From assembly GCF_027887165.1 (NCBI RefSeq), contig NC_077232.1:16925755-16989754 (forward strand): a DNA stretch of 64,000 bases, in the 5' to 3' direction. The DNA comes from Monodelphis domestica. Taxonomy: Eukaryota > Chordata > Mammalia > Didelphimorphia > Didelphidae. A model generated the notes under the pieces. It saw only the letters and a list, made by a program, of their open reading frames with translations, searched no databases and was not told the DNA's origin. Positions 23,691 to 39,400 of this stretch are shown in pieces; position 1 is the first letter of the stretch; each line of letters starts with the position of its first letter. The position numbers and the translations under genes are program-made.

Positions 23691-26600
23691 GTAGGTGGGA
23701 GATGTTGCTGAGCTCAATGATATTTTGCTGTTCCCTCTAGGGAGAGCTTCTTTGTGTCTCTGAATCTCTCTATCGTTTTTCTGTTCTAAATCTCTCTTTC
23801 TTTCTCTGGTATTTTCTAAGAGAAAGAGGATGTGGGTGGGTAAGGAAGGATATTATATTTATGTACATTTTCATTTCAGATTCTAATCAATCCAATGTCT
23901 TCATACCCTCATTAGATTCTTTCATGTATGAAACTGCCCTTCCCCATGGGACTTCATAGTGATTTTGACCTATCCTGACTCACAGCCTTATTGAATTATT
24001 TTATTCCATTAATTTAGTCCTCAGGGCTACCCCAAAAGAGCTACAAAGTCTTGAAGGAAGTGCCCTTTTATACCCTCCAACCTCTTCATCCACCTTAAAA
24101 TGAGCCCTGAGAGTCGACTTAAAGGGGAAACCAAATCATAAACAAGTACCCTTCTCTCTACCTAGGGAAGTTGCTGCCTTCCTCTTAGCCTGGTTGGTTT
24201 TAGTTGTGAAGGCTGTTGCTAAATCTTCAGTGCCCCAATTAGGATGGCTAATCTTACTAGGAACTTGGTTATTCATAGCTTTGATTCTTCCAAGAATCCT
24301 GTGGTCACTTTGATTATGATGCCTGTTGTTGCAAAAAGATGTGAGCTTATTTCTTAGAATGGAAGTTCCTTGAAGTAGGAGACCATGTTTTTGTATGTCT
24401 TTGTAAGCCTTGGTTTATTACTGGGCTTGGCATATAATAAGTGCTTAGCAAATGCTTGTTGAAATACTCATGAAAAAAAGGGGAGAACTTTTCCCAAGGG
24501 CACCCAGAATGTGGACTCTATCAATTACCTCAAGGTCCTTTTCTTGTACCTTGCCACACCCCTTCCAGCACCACTGCAGCCATAGGCTGATGGAAATACA
24601 CAAGCAAGTTTTCCCTTTAGAGGACTATTTAGGTAACCTCTTGGAGCTGCTGGGCCCCCAGATTTCCCTCCCCAGTCATTGTTTCTCCTCCCCCAATGGC
24701 CAAAGTTCCTTCATGCTATCCTGCACTATCTTACAGCTTTAATCCCTACCACTGAGCTGCCACACTTAAAGCACAAGTCTTATCTTGGGAATTATACTTC
24801 TGCCAGTAATCTCACCTCTGTCTGCCCCTTGGACTATTCGCCCTCATTCTCTCTGCAATAATTCCATTCTGTACTTTGGAATGACTGACTTTTTTTTCCA
24901 CCTCAACTCATTTCCCCTCTTCCCTCTTATTGGAGCTGTGCACAAACTCTTTTTTATTTCTAGAATATATTCCTTCTGCCTACCTGAAAAATAACTCACA
25001 ACTACCAGGGTAATGTTAAGAACAAGTATTTAATTAGGAATAGAGAGAAATGATCCCAGTCACAACACAGAGACAACCACAGTGGAATGACCTCTGTCTT
25101 GAGAAAGACACACAATGCTGTAATTATTGAGCCTTTCCACTGAACTGAAAGGCAAGTCCTTCAATAGATTTTTGGAAGGGGGAAAGACCTAGGCTCATCT
25201 TCCTTAGTTCAGTTTGGTTACTAAAATGTAGGAGCCAATGGATTCAGAAATTCACAATGGCCTTAGGCTTAGATGATTATAAGGTGCTTGTGGTTTGATG
25301 TCTTTAAGTGAGTTTTGGTTAGGTTGACTCAAAACAGGCTTTAGAGTTTATTGCTCAATCTGAGCTTTTCTTGGATACAGGTTACCAGAGGCAAGGATCA
25401 TTCTGGAGTTTATAGAAAATAAGGTTTTTCACCTCCATATGTTTACCTAGTAAATGCCTCTCTATACTCCAAAATCCAACATCAATGCTCCCTCATTCTC
25501 CAAGAAAACTTCCATTCTCATAGGACTCAAAAATTCTCTAAATTCCCAAATGAACACTCACAAAAAGCATTTAAAAAGGGCCTTCTCAAAAGCCTACTTC
25601 AATATTTGTGATCTTTGATATTTTTGCATTCTGAAGCAGGTGATTTTACTCCTTTCTCTTTTCAAAGGAGATACTGATTCTTCCCCAGAAAGCAACTTAG
25701 CAGAAAGATCTAGTACTGTATAAGTTTTATTTTTTGAAAATTTTATTTAATTAGTCAATTTAGAATATTCCTTTGTGTTCCTTTGCTTTCCTTTCCTATC
25801 CTTTTTTCTTTTGTTTTGTTTCCTTTCCTTCTTTTTTCCTTTCTTATCTTTTCTTTTCTCAAAAGTGTTGCCTTCTTTGAATTGATTCAAAGTCTTGATT
25901 CTAAGGCAGAAGAACAAGTAAGGTCAAGTAAGGTCTAACTTTGCCTAGGGTTACACATCTAGGAAGTATCTGAGGTTAGATTGGAACTCAGCACCTCGTG
26001 ACTGACAGCCAACTAGGTGCCCCATGAACCTTTTTCACAATATTTGCATTTCTCAATGATAGTCTCCCACCTCTTTAATTCTCTGGTTCTGATTTTGGTT
26101 ATGATACTTGAATCCATTCAATTTTATTTTGTTAACTTAATATTTTTGAACTTAAATTGTTTTATTAATTGTACATATAGTTTTGTGGTACTATTTATTT
26201 CATTTTGCATCAGTTCTAAAAAATCTTCCCATGTTTTTCTGAATTCTTCATATTCATTGTTTTAGCACAGTGATATTTTATTTCATTCATATTAATGGGC
26301 ATGATTTTGTTTTCTTTTTTTTCTAACACAATATGTCACTACGAATCCTTTGGCAACTTTGGGATGCTTTTTTAGCAGTGAAATCTTTGTGTTAAAGGCT
26401 AAGGATATGCTTATCACTATTTAATTGTAATTTGAAGTTGCTTTCTAGAATTGTTGGAGCACTTCTCATCTGAACCATTAATTTTTCAATATTTGTCTTC
26501 CTCAAGCCCCTTTAATATTATTTTTATCATTTGTTATCCTTGCCAGTTTTCTGAGTATGATTGTTTTCATGGGCATTTCTTTTACTTATTCTTAATTTGG

Positions 26601-29600
26601 AGCTAATGTTAAATCAATAGTTAACAGTTTGAAATTCTGAAATCTTTTTGTCCCTGCATCCTTTGATCAATTTTGATCTGGTATATTTGTGTCACTTCTT
26701 AACATATCATAAGGAATAGATCCTAACCAGAGATAAATGATGTAAATTCCCTCTCCAAGCCCCAACAAATGACAATTTCCCTTTTTATCCTTAACTATAC
26801 TGATATTTTCCCCATGGAAAACCTCTTCAAGGTCATGATTTAATGAACATTTATAGTTGTAAAGAGCTTTACAAATATGATTTTCTTTTTATCCTTACAG
26901 TAAACCTGGGAGGTAGATTCTATTATTATTCTCATTTTATAGATGAAGAAACTAAGTGATATAGGTTAATAATCTTACCTTGGGTCACACAGTTGGTAAA
27001 TGTCTGAGGCTGAATTTGATCTCAGATGTTTTTGATTCCATGTTCAGTGCTTTATTTCCTGTACCATCTCACATTCCAGATAAATTTTATTTTATGTAAT
27101 CTCTGTTCTCCCTTGTTTGGCTAAGAATATGTTTCTTAGCTATATCCTTCTATTAATTTTCCTTTATTTTAAACTAGTCCTCAAATATCTTTTTTGCAAT
27201 GTATTTTGCATTTAACTTAATTTTAAAACAATCATTTTAGATAATTTCATTGTAGATGCATTTTTATTTTTCTGGTGCCTATTTTAGCTATACATAGAGA
27301 TAATTAAAATCTAAAGAGAACTTAGAATGAAGGGGAAATATCTTTGTGAGTCTAGCTTTAATTGTTTGTCTGATCAATGCAATCATTTTTATCCATTTGG
27401 CTGCAGACACAGAGGCCATTTTTAATTGTCTTATCTATATTGGTCCACTGAATCCTTATGAATTTTCTTAACTGAGAAAAGTGAGGTGGAAAATTCACCA
27501 TTGCTGGGGAGGTCCAAACAGAGGGAATAACTGTATGAGACAGATTTTTATGATGGTAAGATTCTGTGATTTATCAAGTGAAGGACTGAACCATATATAT
27601 GTGTTTTTTTAGATTTAAAAATGTATGATTTACTAAATGGTCATACTATATGAATTTTTGTTTTGCTCCCATTTTTATATCATCTTTGAATTAACCCATG
27701 ACTCTGTTTCCATTTTCTAGGGAAGTTCACTGTGATAGGACCACATGAACCAATTATTGCTTTTGTGGGCAGAGAGGTCATATTACCATGTTACCTCCAC
27801 CCCCAATTGGATGCTCAGAATATGGAAGTGGTATGGTTTCATGGTCAGAACTCAAGTTTGGTATATCACTATAAACATGCCTGGGATTATTTGAAATATC
27901 AGCACCAAGACTATCAAGGGAGGACAGAATTTCTTCAAGAGAATATTTCTAGTGGCAATGTGAGCTTAAAGCTCCATCATATCCGTCCCTCTGATGAAGG
28001 GAAGTACAGGTGTTTCTTTGAAAGTCCCTCTTATTATCATGAGGCAGAATTCCAAGTGTATGTGGCAGGTGAGTGTGTACCAGGTGTCCTGGCCCCATGA
28101 GGGACACTTCTGGGTAGGGGAACCATGGTGCCATTTGCCAGAGGGGAGCACACACAACCCTAAGCTTCAGGCTGAAGAGAAAAAAAAACTAGTCAGGGTG
28201 GGCTTGCTCTAATGTTATCCTAGTAAGAAGATACTGAAGAAAATAATTCATTAAAGAACAGAATTAGTGAAAAGGAAAAAGTGATGTGAAAATTTCCTGA
28301 AGAAAATAATCCCTTAAAAAGCAGAATTTCTTAAAGTGGAAACTAATTATTTTATGAGACATTGAGAAGCAATAAAATTAAGACAAAAGAATTATGTGTA
28401 TATACATACATACATATATAATGAAATACCTCATTGGAAAAACAACTGACTTAGAAAATAGATAGAGGAGAGGTAATTTAAGAATTATTTGAACTACTTG
28501 AAGCCACAATTTAAAAAATATCCAAAATATTTGATTTTAAGAAATTATACAAGAAATCTTCCCATATATGTTAGAACCAGAGAGAAAAATAGAAAGTGAA
28601 AGAATCACTTCCTTAAAGCACTTCCCCAAATGAAAACTCTTTTGAATATTATAACCAAATTCCAGAGCTCCAGGATCAAGGAGAAAATATTGCAATCAGC
28701 CAGAAAGAAATAATTTAAATTCAATGGTACCATGGTCAGGCTCATACAAGATTTAGAAGCCTTCAACCTCAAAGAAGTGAATAGCAAAAACTATGATATT
28801 CCAGAATGCAAAGGAGCTCAGATTACAATCAATAATTAATTTTTTGAGCAGAATTGAATATAATCTTTCTGGGAAAATGGATATTTATTGAAATAGAAGA
28901 TTTTTAAGCACTATTGGTAAAAAATGAAGTTGAATAGAAAATCTGGCATTAAGCCAGAAGATTCTAGGTAGACATAAAAAAACATAAAATAAGAGTGAGA
29001 AATTATGAGAAAATTAATAAGGTTAAACTAGTTATATTTCAAAATGGGAAGATAAAGTAAACCCCTAGAACTTAAACTTCATTAGAGCACATAGGAGTTT
29101 ATTGAAAAAGAGGTTATTGATGTAATTTTATTGAGTTGGGTTAATCTAAAAAAATGGAAGATTGAGAAAGGGAGATGTATTCAGAGAAGTGGGGAGGGAG
29201 AAGAAGAATGTGGAAAGTTATCTCACATTAAAGAGGTATACAAAGAAAACTTTTTACAATGGAGAAGAAAAAGGGCTTGTGAGTGAAGCAAGCTAGGGTT
29301 GGCCCTCACTCTCAACTATTCTGGTTCAAAGAGAGAAGAATATGTGGACACAATAAATTTGGTATAGGTATCCATATTAGCCACCAGGAAAGTAGGAGGG
29401 AAATGTGTTAAGTGAAAGGGAGGAGTAATGATGGAGGACAGATTAAAGGAGGCAGTGGTCAAAAGCAGAATAGACTTCTGAGAATGGACATGATAAGAAG
29501 AATAAATGAGAGAAAAAACCAAAATGGTATGGCAAGAAAAACAGAGTAACTCTAAATGTGAATGGGATAAGTTTATCCATAAAACCAGAATTGAATATCA

Positions 29601-32600
29601 GAATTGAATGGATTAATATGAAAATACATTTTGCATGACTTTCAATATAATGTATGCCATATTGCTTGCCTTCTCAATGAATGCAGAAATAGTAGGAGGA
29701 AGGGAAAAATTTAGAATTGAAAATTATAAAAGAATGTCAAAAATTATAAAAGATATTGCATCATTGAGTGAAAAATTCAGAAAGGGCTTGACTTGGTGTC
29801 AATAACAGCAGAATGATCCTCATTCTATTAAGATCATCTGATTGATCATCAGAATTTTTGGCTTAATGATCAAGTCATATCATTTCATAGGGCCTGTCAA
29901 GTTGTATCTCCCTCATCATGTACCAAATGGGTGAATTAAAAAAAAAACAATCCATTATGGGTTTTTATATTCATTCCTACATTTTTAAATTATAGAATTG
30001 TGCTATATATTTAACCCAACAAGAACTTTTTGTATTCTGCTCTTGAAATGTAATATGTTAGCTGGTCCTTCCATCTGTTGCTAGTATTCTCTTCATTTCC
30101 CTGAAGTTACTGTATGCTTATAAACTGATGTACATGTGATGTACACCCCCACAACTCCCATTACAACATCAATTCCTTGAGATCAGGGACTATTTTGTTT
30201 TTGTCTTTAGATAACTATCATGAATTGCATTGAAAATATATCATCAACATCGAGACATGTTGTCTATTTCATTTCATACATTCTCAATAATACGTTCTCT
30301 TTCCCAGGAATAGGCTCTGCTCCTCACATATACATGGAGAGTGCTGGAAATGAAAGGCTCCATCTAGTGTGTACATCCACAGGATGGTACCCAGAACCTG
30401 AAGTGCAATGGAAGAATCACCAGGAGGAGCTATTGCCAGGAGGCACTGTAACCATAAAGAAAGTGAATGGGCTGTTCTCTGTTGAAATGTCAATTACAGT
30501 GGCTGCCATTTCCAAGGAGAATGTTTCTTGTGTCATTGAGATCCCTCGTTTCAGTCAAAAAATGGAAACAAGTGTTTATTTGCCAGGTTGGTTCTCTTTC
30601 TGAGCACTAGAGGCAACTTTGTGAATAGATAGAGTAGGGTATTTAATATAAAGGGCAGAAGAGAACTTCAGATAGGGCCTGATTTGGAGTCAATAACAGT
30701 AGAATGATCCATGTTCTATTAAGATCATCTGATTGATCATTAGCATTTTTGACTTAATGATCAACTCATATCAATTCATAGGGTCAGTTGAGTTGTGTCT
30801 CCCTCATCATGTACCAAAATGGGTAAATTAAAAAAACAACAACCTCTCTATTGTGGGTCTTTATATTTATTCCTATATTTTTTAAAATATAGAATTGTGC
30901 TATGGATTTAACCTAAGAAGAACTTTTTGTTTTCTGCTCTTGATATCTAATATGTTAGCTGGTCCTTCCATTTGTTGCTAGTGTTCTCTTCATTTCCCCA
31001 AAGTTATTGTATGCTTATAAGTTGATAAACATGTAATTCTTGACCCTCCCCACAACTTCCAATGCAACATCAATTCCTTGAGGTCAGGGGCTATTTTGGT
31101 TTGGTTTTTGGATAACTATCATGAATTGCATTGGAAATATATCATCAACATAGAGGCATGTTGTCTGTTCATTTCATATATTCTCAATAATAATATTAGA
31201 TAGGTGTAATAAAAAGGAATAAAATGAATAAAAATTCCTCTTGGTTTCTAGGAAATAATCTTTTGTTTTATTTCTCTTTCCCAGGCATAGGCTCTACTCC
31301 TCACATATACATGGAGAGTGCTGGAAATAAATGGTTCCGGCTAGTGTGCTCATCCACAGGATGGTACCCAGAGCCTGAAGTGCAATGGAAGAATCACCAG
31401 GAGGAGACATTGCCAGGAGGCACTATAACCATGAAGAAAGTGAATGGGCTGTTCTCCCTGGAAACATCAATTACAGTGTCTGCCAATTCCAAGGAAAATG
31501 TTTCTTGTGTCATTGGGATCCTTCATTTTAGTCAAAAGATGGAAGCAAGTGTTTCTTTGGCAGGTTGGTTCCCTTTCTGAGCACCAGGGGCAATTTTGTG
31601 AATAGACAGAATAGGGTATTATATAGGGCAGAGGAGAACTTCAGGATTTCCAATTATTTCTCCCATTCATGTGTTTTAATGTACAGAATTCTACCATTAA
31701 GAATAATTGGATTCAGAGATAGAAGGGATTTTTAGAAACTATGCAATCTAATCCCTTTATTTTACATAGAAGGAAGCTGATGCTAAAAGAAGCAAAATGA
31801 ATGTTCATAAAGAGAGTAAACAAACATTTAATAAGCATCTCTTATGTGCCAGGCACTGTGCTAACTGCTAAGGGAATCCAAAGGAAGGCAAAAAACAGTC
31901 TCTCCTCTCAAGGAGCTCACAGATTAATGAGGAAAGACAACTTGCAAACATCTGTATAGAAATAAGAAATAAATTGCTCACTAAATTGGAGATGAACACA
32001 GAGGAAAGTTATAACAGGATGAGAGTTTGGTAGGTAGATTCCCTTCTGTGCAGGGAATCTATCTGTTCCTGTTCTCTTTGTCTGAGAGCTCAGGTGTGAA
32101 TAAAGAACTCATGGACTCCTCTCAGGGAAGTACATCTGTCTAATAAGATAAGAAATGACTTATAAGAAGAGAGGTGTAGAAACTAAAACCTGGGAACCAT
32201 ATATAACCTTCTCCTGATGGAAGAAAAACATTATGCAGATAGATAGAAATGAAACAGTTCTTGTTTTGATTGGTGAAACTCTCCTTGAGTAATTAGGATA
32301 ATTGAGTTTGTAAATTGTGCATACGGATTAACTAGCTTTTGAGATAAGATTATACCTCTCCAGTGACCAGCCAATGGTGAATGAGGGGATGGACCATTTT
32401 TGCATCAGGGACCAGGATAGAAGGGGAGCCTTCAGGTCCTATGCTTTCTCTCACTTGTTGGCTCTAACATTTGTAACACTGACGCACAAGTGCCCATTTT
32501 TGCAAGAATGAGATAAAAGAGTGGGAGTCTAAAAGAGCTTCTATTATACTGCAAGAGTGTTCAAATCTGTGGTTGTCCCACTCATTGGGTTATACCCTTT

Positions 32601-35600
32601 CCCTCCCTAATCTCTACCTTTCTAAGGGGTAAAGCAGGACCAACCATCTGATCATTTGACTTTCTTTACTGCACTTGCCTTGAACCTAATCTCCAATTTC
32701 TATTTGGAAAGAGTGTTGTACTCCCCTCCATGATGAATATTCTCACACGTAGTCATACTTTTTATATCCTAGTGATTCTGGACATCTATAGATCATCTTA
32801 AAAACCCTTCCCCTCCCCAATAATTCAATCCCTTATTCCTAACTCACTTAACTATCCCTCATCAAAGTTTCAACCAAACATCACACAGCCCTTCCACCAT
32901 GCCATCTGGAATGCTTGTTCTATCAGCAATGGACTTCTCTTCATCTTAAATCTGTTCTTCTGCTGCAATCTACTAGATATTACTAAAATCTGTTTTCCCC
33001 TAGCTTCCCTAAACAGCTTTTCCTTCACTCATTATCCTGGGCCCACTGGTTTAAGTCAGTAAGCTGAATTACTCCTTGCTTAATGTTGCCACTTCTATCT
33101 TCTCCCCCTACATTTATCTTTCAATAACTTCTCTTCTTTTGAAGGTGGTGCTATTCATATCTACCATTCAATCAAAATCCTGGTAGTGGTTTTCTACATA
33201 TTTCTAGGTCATTCCCTTTTTTATCTCAGTGAGTTTGAAACATGGCTCACCCATTTTCTCTCTTTTATTAGTCATGCACTCATACTAGAAGACTTTGATA
33301 TACTTGTTGACTTATCTTCCCATTACCTGTAGAATTTTCATCTATATCTTCATCTTCCCTTGAAAATTGCTTCTCTTTATCTGTACCATTATTTCCATTT
33401 CCTGGATCCCTTATTTCTCTTCCTGGGTATCTCCACTGCATTAGTCTCTTTTCACTTTTTCATGTTTTTTTACCTCTTGGTGAACCAATTCAACTCTTTT
33501 CCTCTAATGAATACCCAGTCCTCTTATCATATTGCCAATTACACCCATCCATATCTCAACCTTGGGGCACTCTCACCATATGCTTCATTTACTCCTGCAC
33601 AAGAATTGTTGAACAAAGTGGAGGAAATGAAATGAGAGCAAAACTGGTTCACTATCAATTTATGTTTTATTACCTTCAGTTGATTCTCACTGGTGCTAGA
33701 ACCTACTACACATACTTTATCAACTTATTCCTGCCACTCTTTAGTGACTCTTCCAAATCTTTTAATAACTTCTTATACTCTCTTATGTAATATATCACAA
33801 AAAACAGAGACCATAATTTGTGAACTCCCTTTTTTCATTTTCCTTATCTCTTATCAGTAAGATGCCTTCTGCCAATATCTCCTTCACCTCGGTTTCACAT
33901 AATGCCATGGCCTTACTCCTTTACAAGGCTACACTTTTTACCTGTTCAAATAATCCAATTTCATCCCGTTTCCTACAAAAGTTAACATCTTCTCTTATCT
34001 CTACTCTGTTAGTACCATCTCTTCCTGTCTACTGGATCATTCTCATTGTCCACAAACATGCTTATTTTCTTCACCTTTAAGATACCCCCATTTGATCCTC
34101 CTATTCCTCACTGTCTATAATCTCACATCTATTCTGCCATTTTCAGTTAAATTCCTTGAAAAGGCAATATATATTAGATGTCTCTACTTCCTTTCTCGTA
34201 CCTTCTAACTAAGGCCTTACAATCCAGCACCTACTCAGAAAATCACTCTAAGATTTATTTTTTCCTTTTTTGTGAAATGAGGGGGATGCACTAGATGACC
34301 ATTAAAGACAACTTGCAGACCTGACAATAGTATATAACGGTTTGAATTTTTCAGATGCCTTATTTTCAGATGACATTCATTGGAAGTATATATGGATTGG
34401 GATTGTTGTCTTTTTAAGCATTGGGTTTCTTGTCATCATCATCATCATCATCTTTAAATGCCAGAAGCGAAGAAAAGATAAAGGTAAAGATCTGCATATG
34501 GAAACTGTAAGAGTTAAAATAGTTGAGGCCATAAACTGTAATGATTAAAATAGTGGAAGATTTAAACTGTTACAGATAAAAGAGTGGTTGGTTTAAATTG
34601 TGACTGCAGAAAATATGGTTTCAAGACAATGTCTTGTTTTAAATCAAAATATAAAGTGGTCACAAGGGAAAAATTCCCAAATATAAAATATACCCAAGCC
34701 AACTGGGTTTTATAGAGATTTTAATTAATATAAGTGAGGAATTAAAGAAAGAGAGAGAGTGAGAAAAAGGGAAAAATGAGAAGAAAAAGCTAGGCCAGCT
34801 TAGGCCAGCCTTAAGAGAGAGAGATCAGTCAGTCTTCAATCCACTCACCACAACATTTGTCCCAAGCAAAATTCTAGTGTTCAGAGAGACACCAGTTCAG
34901 CCAGCTCCATCTCCAGAGAGAGATTCTTCTGACCGTCCTCCAAGGCAGCCTTTCCTCTCCTTTTAAAGGGAATTTTCTCCTATGTCATCTCCCCTAAATT
35001 CTCACATCTACCAATCACAGTAGACATTTTCCAAAGGACAGACCATTCGTAATTCACACCTAATTAGACTTCAACTTTTGATTAAGTTCCCACCTGAAAA
35101 AACTCTGAATAAGTTTCTCACCTCTTTGCTCCTTGTAAATTCACAAGTTGCCTGACCTTTATAGGTACTTAGCACCCTTTTGTATTATATCTAAAAATAG
35201 GCACAGCTTAAGAGCTTTTGCCTGACTATAAGTATGTGTTTAAGTACTTTTCATTGTTTAGCAAGGAGTTTAAACTTTATCTTCCCCTAAGGCATGCCCA
35301 AGTAGGGTTGGAGTAGAGTTCCCACATTCCTGGTCAAGTACCTTCACTGCCCAAATGGGGAATGGTCTTAACCAAACCTTATGAAGTAGGGTCTGAGAAT
35401 TTTTAAGGTTCACAAAGCCATATTGCACCATTAGGTAGAGTGCCAAGTCTGGAGTGATGGAGTCTCATCTTCCTGAATTCAAATGTGACCTCAGATTTGT
35501 AACCTTGTGTGACTTTGAGGAATTCAGTTCAATTGGGAGAAGCTGCAGAAGGAACATATTAAAATTAAGGAAGCTTAAGAAAGGAATATTGCAGAATGTG

Positions 35601-36400
35601 GACTTTAGCTCACCCCTCAAGGAAGTCAGAGGAGCTAGGAAATTGCAACAAGGAGGAGGACATTCCAGAAATGGGAGGCAGCTTGTGGAATAACTCAGAA
35701 TCAGAAGATGAAGTATTTTGTTTGAGGATCAGAAGAGAGGCCACTGTCAATCGATTTTAGAATCCATGGAAGCAACTATGGAAAGAAAGTCCCAATTAAG
35801 TTAATTGGTAGTTCCCTAGATCAATGTAACTTTTCAGTGTCCAGAATTTGTAGAAGAGAGATATTATCACTTTGGATTTTTCATGAGAAATGTGTAGTAA
35901 TTTGCCAAAACATACTTCCTTAAGAAATAGAAAAAGAAATTTGGAAAAACCTAATGAATGGGAAGTAGTAAGACAAGTAAGACATGCATCATTAACTGAA
36001 AGTTGAAATTACTCTCAGAGGAAGCCATGCAGTAAAAATAATTTATGTTGAAAATGAGAAAATAGAGGCTCAGAGATATTCTCATTTTATAAATGCCAGA
36101 AAGATACTGAGTATGAGAGTAGGCATAGATTTGTACATTATTAGAATATGAGAAATATTAGATATTATGTAGTAAAATTCTTTAATTTTATAAATTAAAA
36201 TCCAGATTAATGATTTCCTCAAAGACTTAAGAGTGAATGACTGTGAGAAGAAGGCTACAAATCAAGGGCTTATGACTTAGTCCAATAATAATTACTTGAT
36301 ATCAACAAGCTTGAATACATGGGGCAACAGAAGTATTAAATGAGACATTGCACAGGTTGTATATGGTTAATGTAGGTAGAATGCTCTCTTTCTCTTTCTT

Positions 36401-36474
<74 letters not shown>

Positions 36475-39400
36475 TTTCTCTCTCTCGCCTCTCTCAGTCT
36501 CTCTCTCTGGCTCTCTCCCTCTATGCCTCTCTCCTTTTTTCTCTCTCCCCACCTCTCTCTTTCTCTCTGTCTCTCTGACTCTCTCTCTCTCTCTCTGTCT
36601 CTCCCTTTCTATCTCTCATTGCCTCTCTCTTTCTCTCTGTCTCTCTCTTTATCTTAACCTCTGCCTCCCTCTTTCTCTTTCTGTCTCTCTCTGTCTCTCT
36701 GTCTCTGTCTCTGTCTCTGTCTGTCTCCCACTCTCTGAATGTCTGTTCTCTGTCCATCCCTCCAAGATATTGTTGAATATGAATGTGGTGAGTACTATTT
36801 ACTGAATTTTTACCTATGTATATACATAGAGATACTGCATAAAACAGGAAAAGATGGGAACTAAACTGATCAAGAGTTCTCCAAAGACATGCAACTATCC
36901 AGGCTCCCTAGTTCATAGAGGGGAGAAGTCATCCTCATGTATTTTCCCACACATGTATGGTTTCATTTGCCAAAACAGTGTTTCTTAAGAAATAAAACAA
37001 AGTTAATTTTGAAAAAGTCATGAATGGGAAGCAGTAAGAAATGAGGCATTAAGTGGAAGTTACAATTCCCGTGGAATGATTGGTTGAAAGTTGGAATTGC
37101 CCTGCTTGGGAGTCTTACAGTCCAAAGGTTTAATTTAGAGATGAGAAAAAAGAGGCTCACAGATAGTGACCTTTTGTAAATATCAGCCAGAGAATGAGTA
37201 TGAGACACGGTATAGATCTTGTAAAAATTAAAATAGTTGAGGCCATAAACTGTAGTGATTAAATAGTGGAAGACTTAAATTGTAGTAGATAAAAGAATAG
37301 ATGAGTAAATTGTGACTGCAGAAAATATGTTTTCACTACAGTGTCTTGTTTTTAAATCAATATATAAGATGGTCACCAGGGAAATATTCCCAATTATGAA
37401 ATATACCCAAGTCAGCTGGGTTTTATAGAGATTTTAATTAATGCAAATGAGGAATTAAAGGAAAGGAGAGAAAGAGAGAAAAAGGGGAATAATGAGAAAA
37501 GGATAGGCCAGCCCAGGGCAGCCCTGGCCAACCCAGGCCTAAGCCCTTAAGAGAAAGATCAGTCAGTCCTTAATCACTAACCACAAGATCTGTCCAAGCA
37601 AGGATTCTAGTGACACCAGGCCAGCATCATCTCAGCTGCCTCCACCAGCTCAATCCTTATTCTGATTCTCTTCTGAATGAATCTGAGCTCCTATTTAAAG
37701 GGCATTTTCTCCTATGTCACCTCCTCTAAGTCCTTATATCTACCAATCACAGTAGACGTTTTTCAAAGGAAAGACCATTCTTAGTTCACACCTAAGGAGG
37801 CTTGAACTTTTGATTAAGTTCACACCATAAAACCTCTAAGTAAGTTTCTCACCTCTTTGTTCCTTGTAAATTCACAAGTTGCCTGACCTTTATAGGTACT
37901 TAGCACCCCTTTGTATTAGTTCTAAAAATAGGCATGGCTTAAGTATGGGTTTAAGTACTTTTCATTGTTCAGCGAGGAGTTTTTTCCCCTAAAGCAGGCT
38001 TAAGTATGGGTGGAGTAGAGGTCTTCACATTCCTGATCTAAGTAGAGTTCTCACATTCCTTATCTAAGTACCTTCACTGCCCAAATGGGAAATGGTCCCA
38101 ATGGGAAATTTTTAAGGTTCACAATCCTAACCTTATGGAGTAGGGTCTGAGAATTTTTTAAGGTTCAGAAGGATATACCGGAGTCTCTTTGGGTCACATC
38201 TTCTTCTGATTCAGGCTTAATTAAATCTCCTGTTCCTGTGCAGATAAAAACTAAATCTAGCCCACCTCCTTCCATTCCTCAGTATCCCCTCTCAAAGGAG
38301 GCAATTGAGGGTATTACACTAGTTATTAACTCATTAATAGAACAGGGAATAATAATCCCTTGCAAATCTGAATACAACACACCCATCCTGCCAGTTGAAA
38401 AACCAAAAAGAGGGCCTGATGGCAAGCACCTCTATAGATTCGCACAGGATCTGAGGGCAGTGAATAATCACGTTATAAAGAGACACTCTGTAGTTTCTAA
38501 CATAAATACTATTATTTCCTCTATTCCTCGCACAGCTACATACTTTACAGTAGTAGACTTGTGCTCAACTTTCTTTACCATACCTATACATGAGAACTCC
38601 AGGCATATTTTTGTTTTTACCTGGAAGGGCTCACAATATACATGGAATCGGCTGCCACAGGGTTATGTGGAAAGTCTGAGTTTATTTGAGCAAATTTTGA
38701 GCCAAGACACAGACAATATAACATTTAAAAATAGTAAATTAATCAAATATGTAGATGATCTATTCTTGGCTTCACCAGAGGCAGAAACATGTCAACAAGA
38801 TAGTAAACACCTTCTTTTGGAATTGCACAAAAGAGGACATAAAATCTCGAAGATAAAATTCAGTGGTGTCTCCCTAAAGTAGAATATTTGGGATTCATCC
38901 TGACTGCAAGTGCTCGTTATATTTCTCCAAAAAGAATGGAGAATATTCAAAATTTAAGCGCTCCTACTAAGAAATAGTTGAGAGCAATTTTAGGAGCAAC
39001 AGGGTTTTGCAGACAATGGATTCCTTACTATGGCGAAATTACTAAACCCCTTATAGCTTTAACAAAGGATTCGGTTCCTGAACCCCTCAAATTAGAGCCT
39101 GAACACTTGTCAGCTTTATCAGATCTAAAAAAGGCTATCATGTCTGCCCCTGCTCTAGGCATCCCAGATTACAATAAGCCATTTACTTTATATGTGCATG
39201 AGCGAAGAGGAGTAGCCTCTGGCGTATTAACTCAGACTTTGTGACCTTCTCAGCGCCCAATTGCTTATTATTCTGCTCAACTGGACCCAGTAGCAGCAAG
39301 AGCACCACCATGTCTTAGAGGAGTAGCTGCTACAGCCTTACTAGTGACAAAAACTATTGATCTAGTATTGGGATGTCCATTAACAATTATGTGCCCACAT

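Larger units (their letters stand above)
35800..37219 (+). repeat. Unit 0: partial, older copy of the array unit
   Basis: From about 35800 the sequence follows the intron after exon B, then the region before exon D, exon D0 (36767-36787) and the tail up to TATAG-ATCT. The left part is replaced by SINE and old-repeat sequence, so exons A to C of this unit were not found. It is clearly more diverged than units 1-7. Confidence 0.7.

Noticed and set aside
36348-36757. Open frames on both strands of Ser-Leu and Arg-Glu repeats, and similar ones before each D exon
   Set aside because: They are translations of CT microsatellites.
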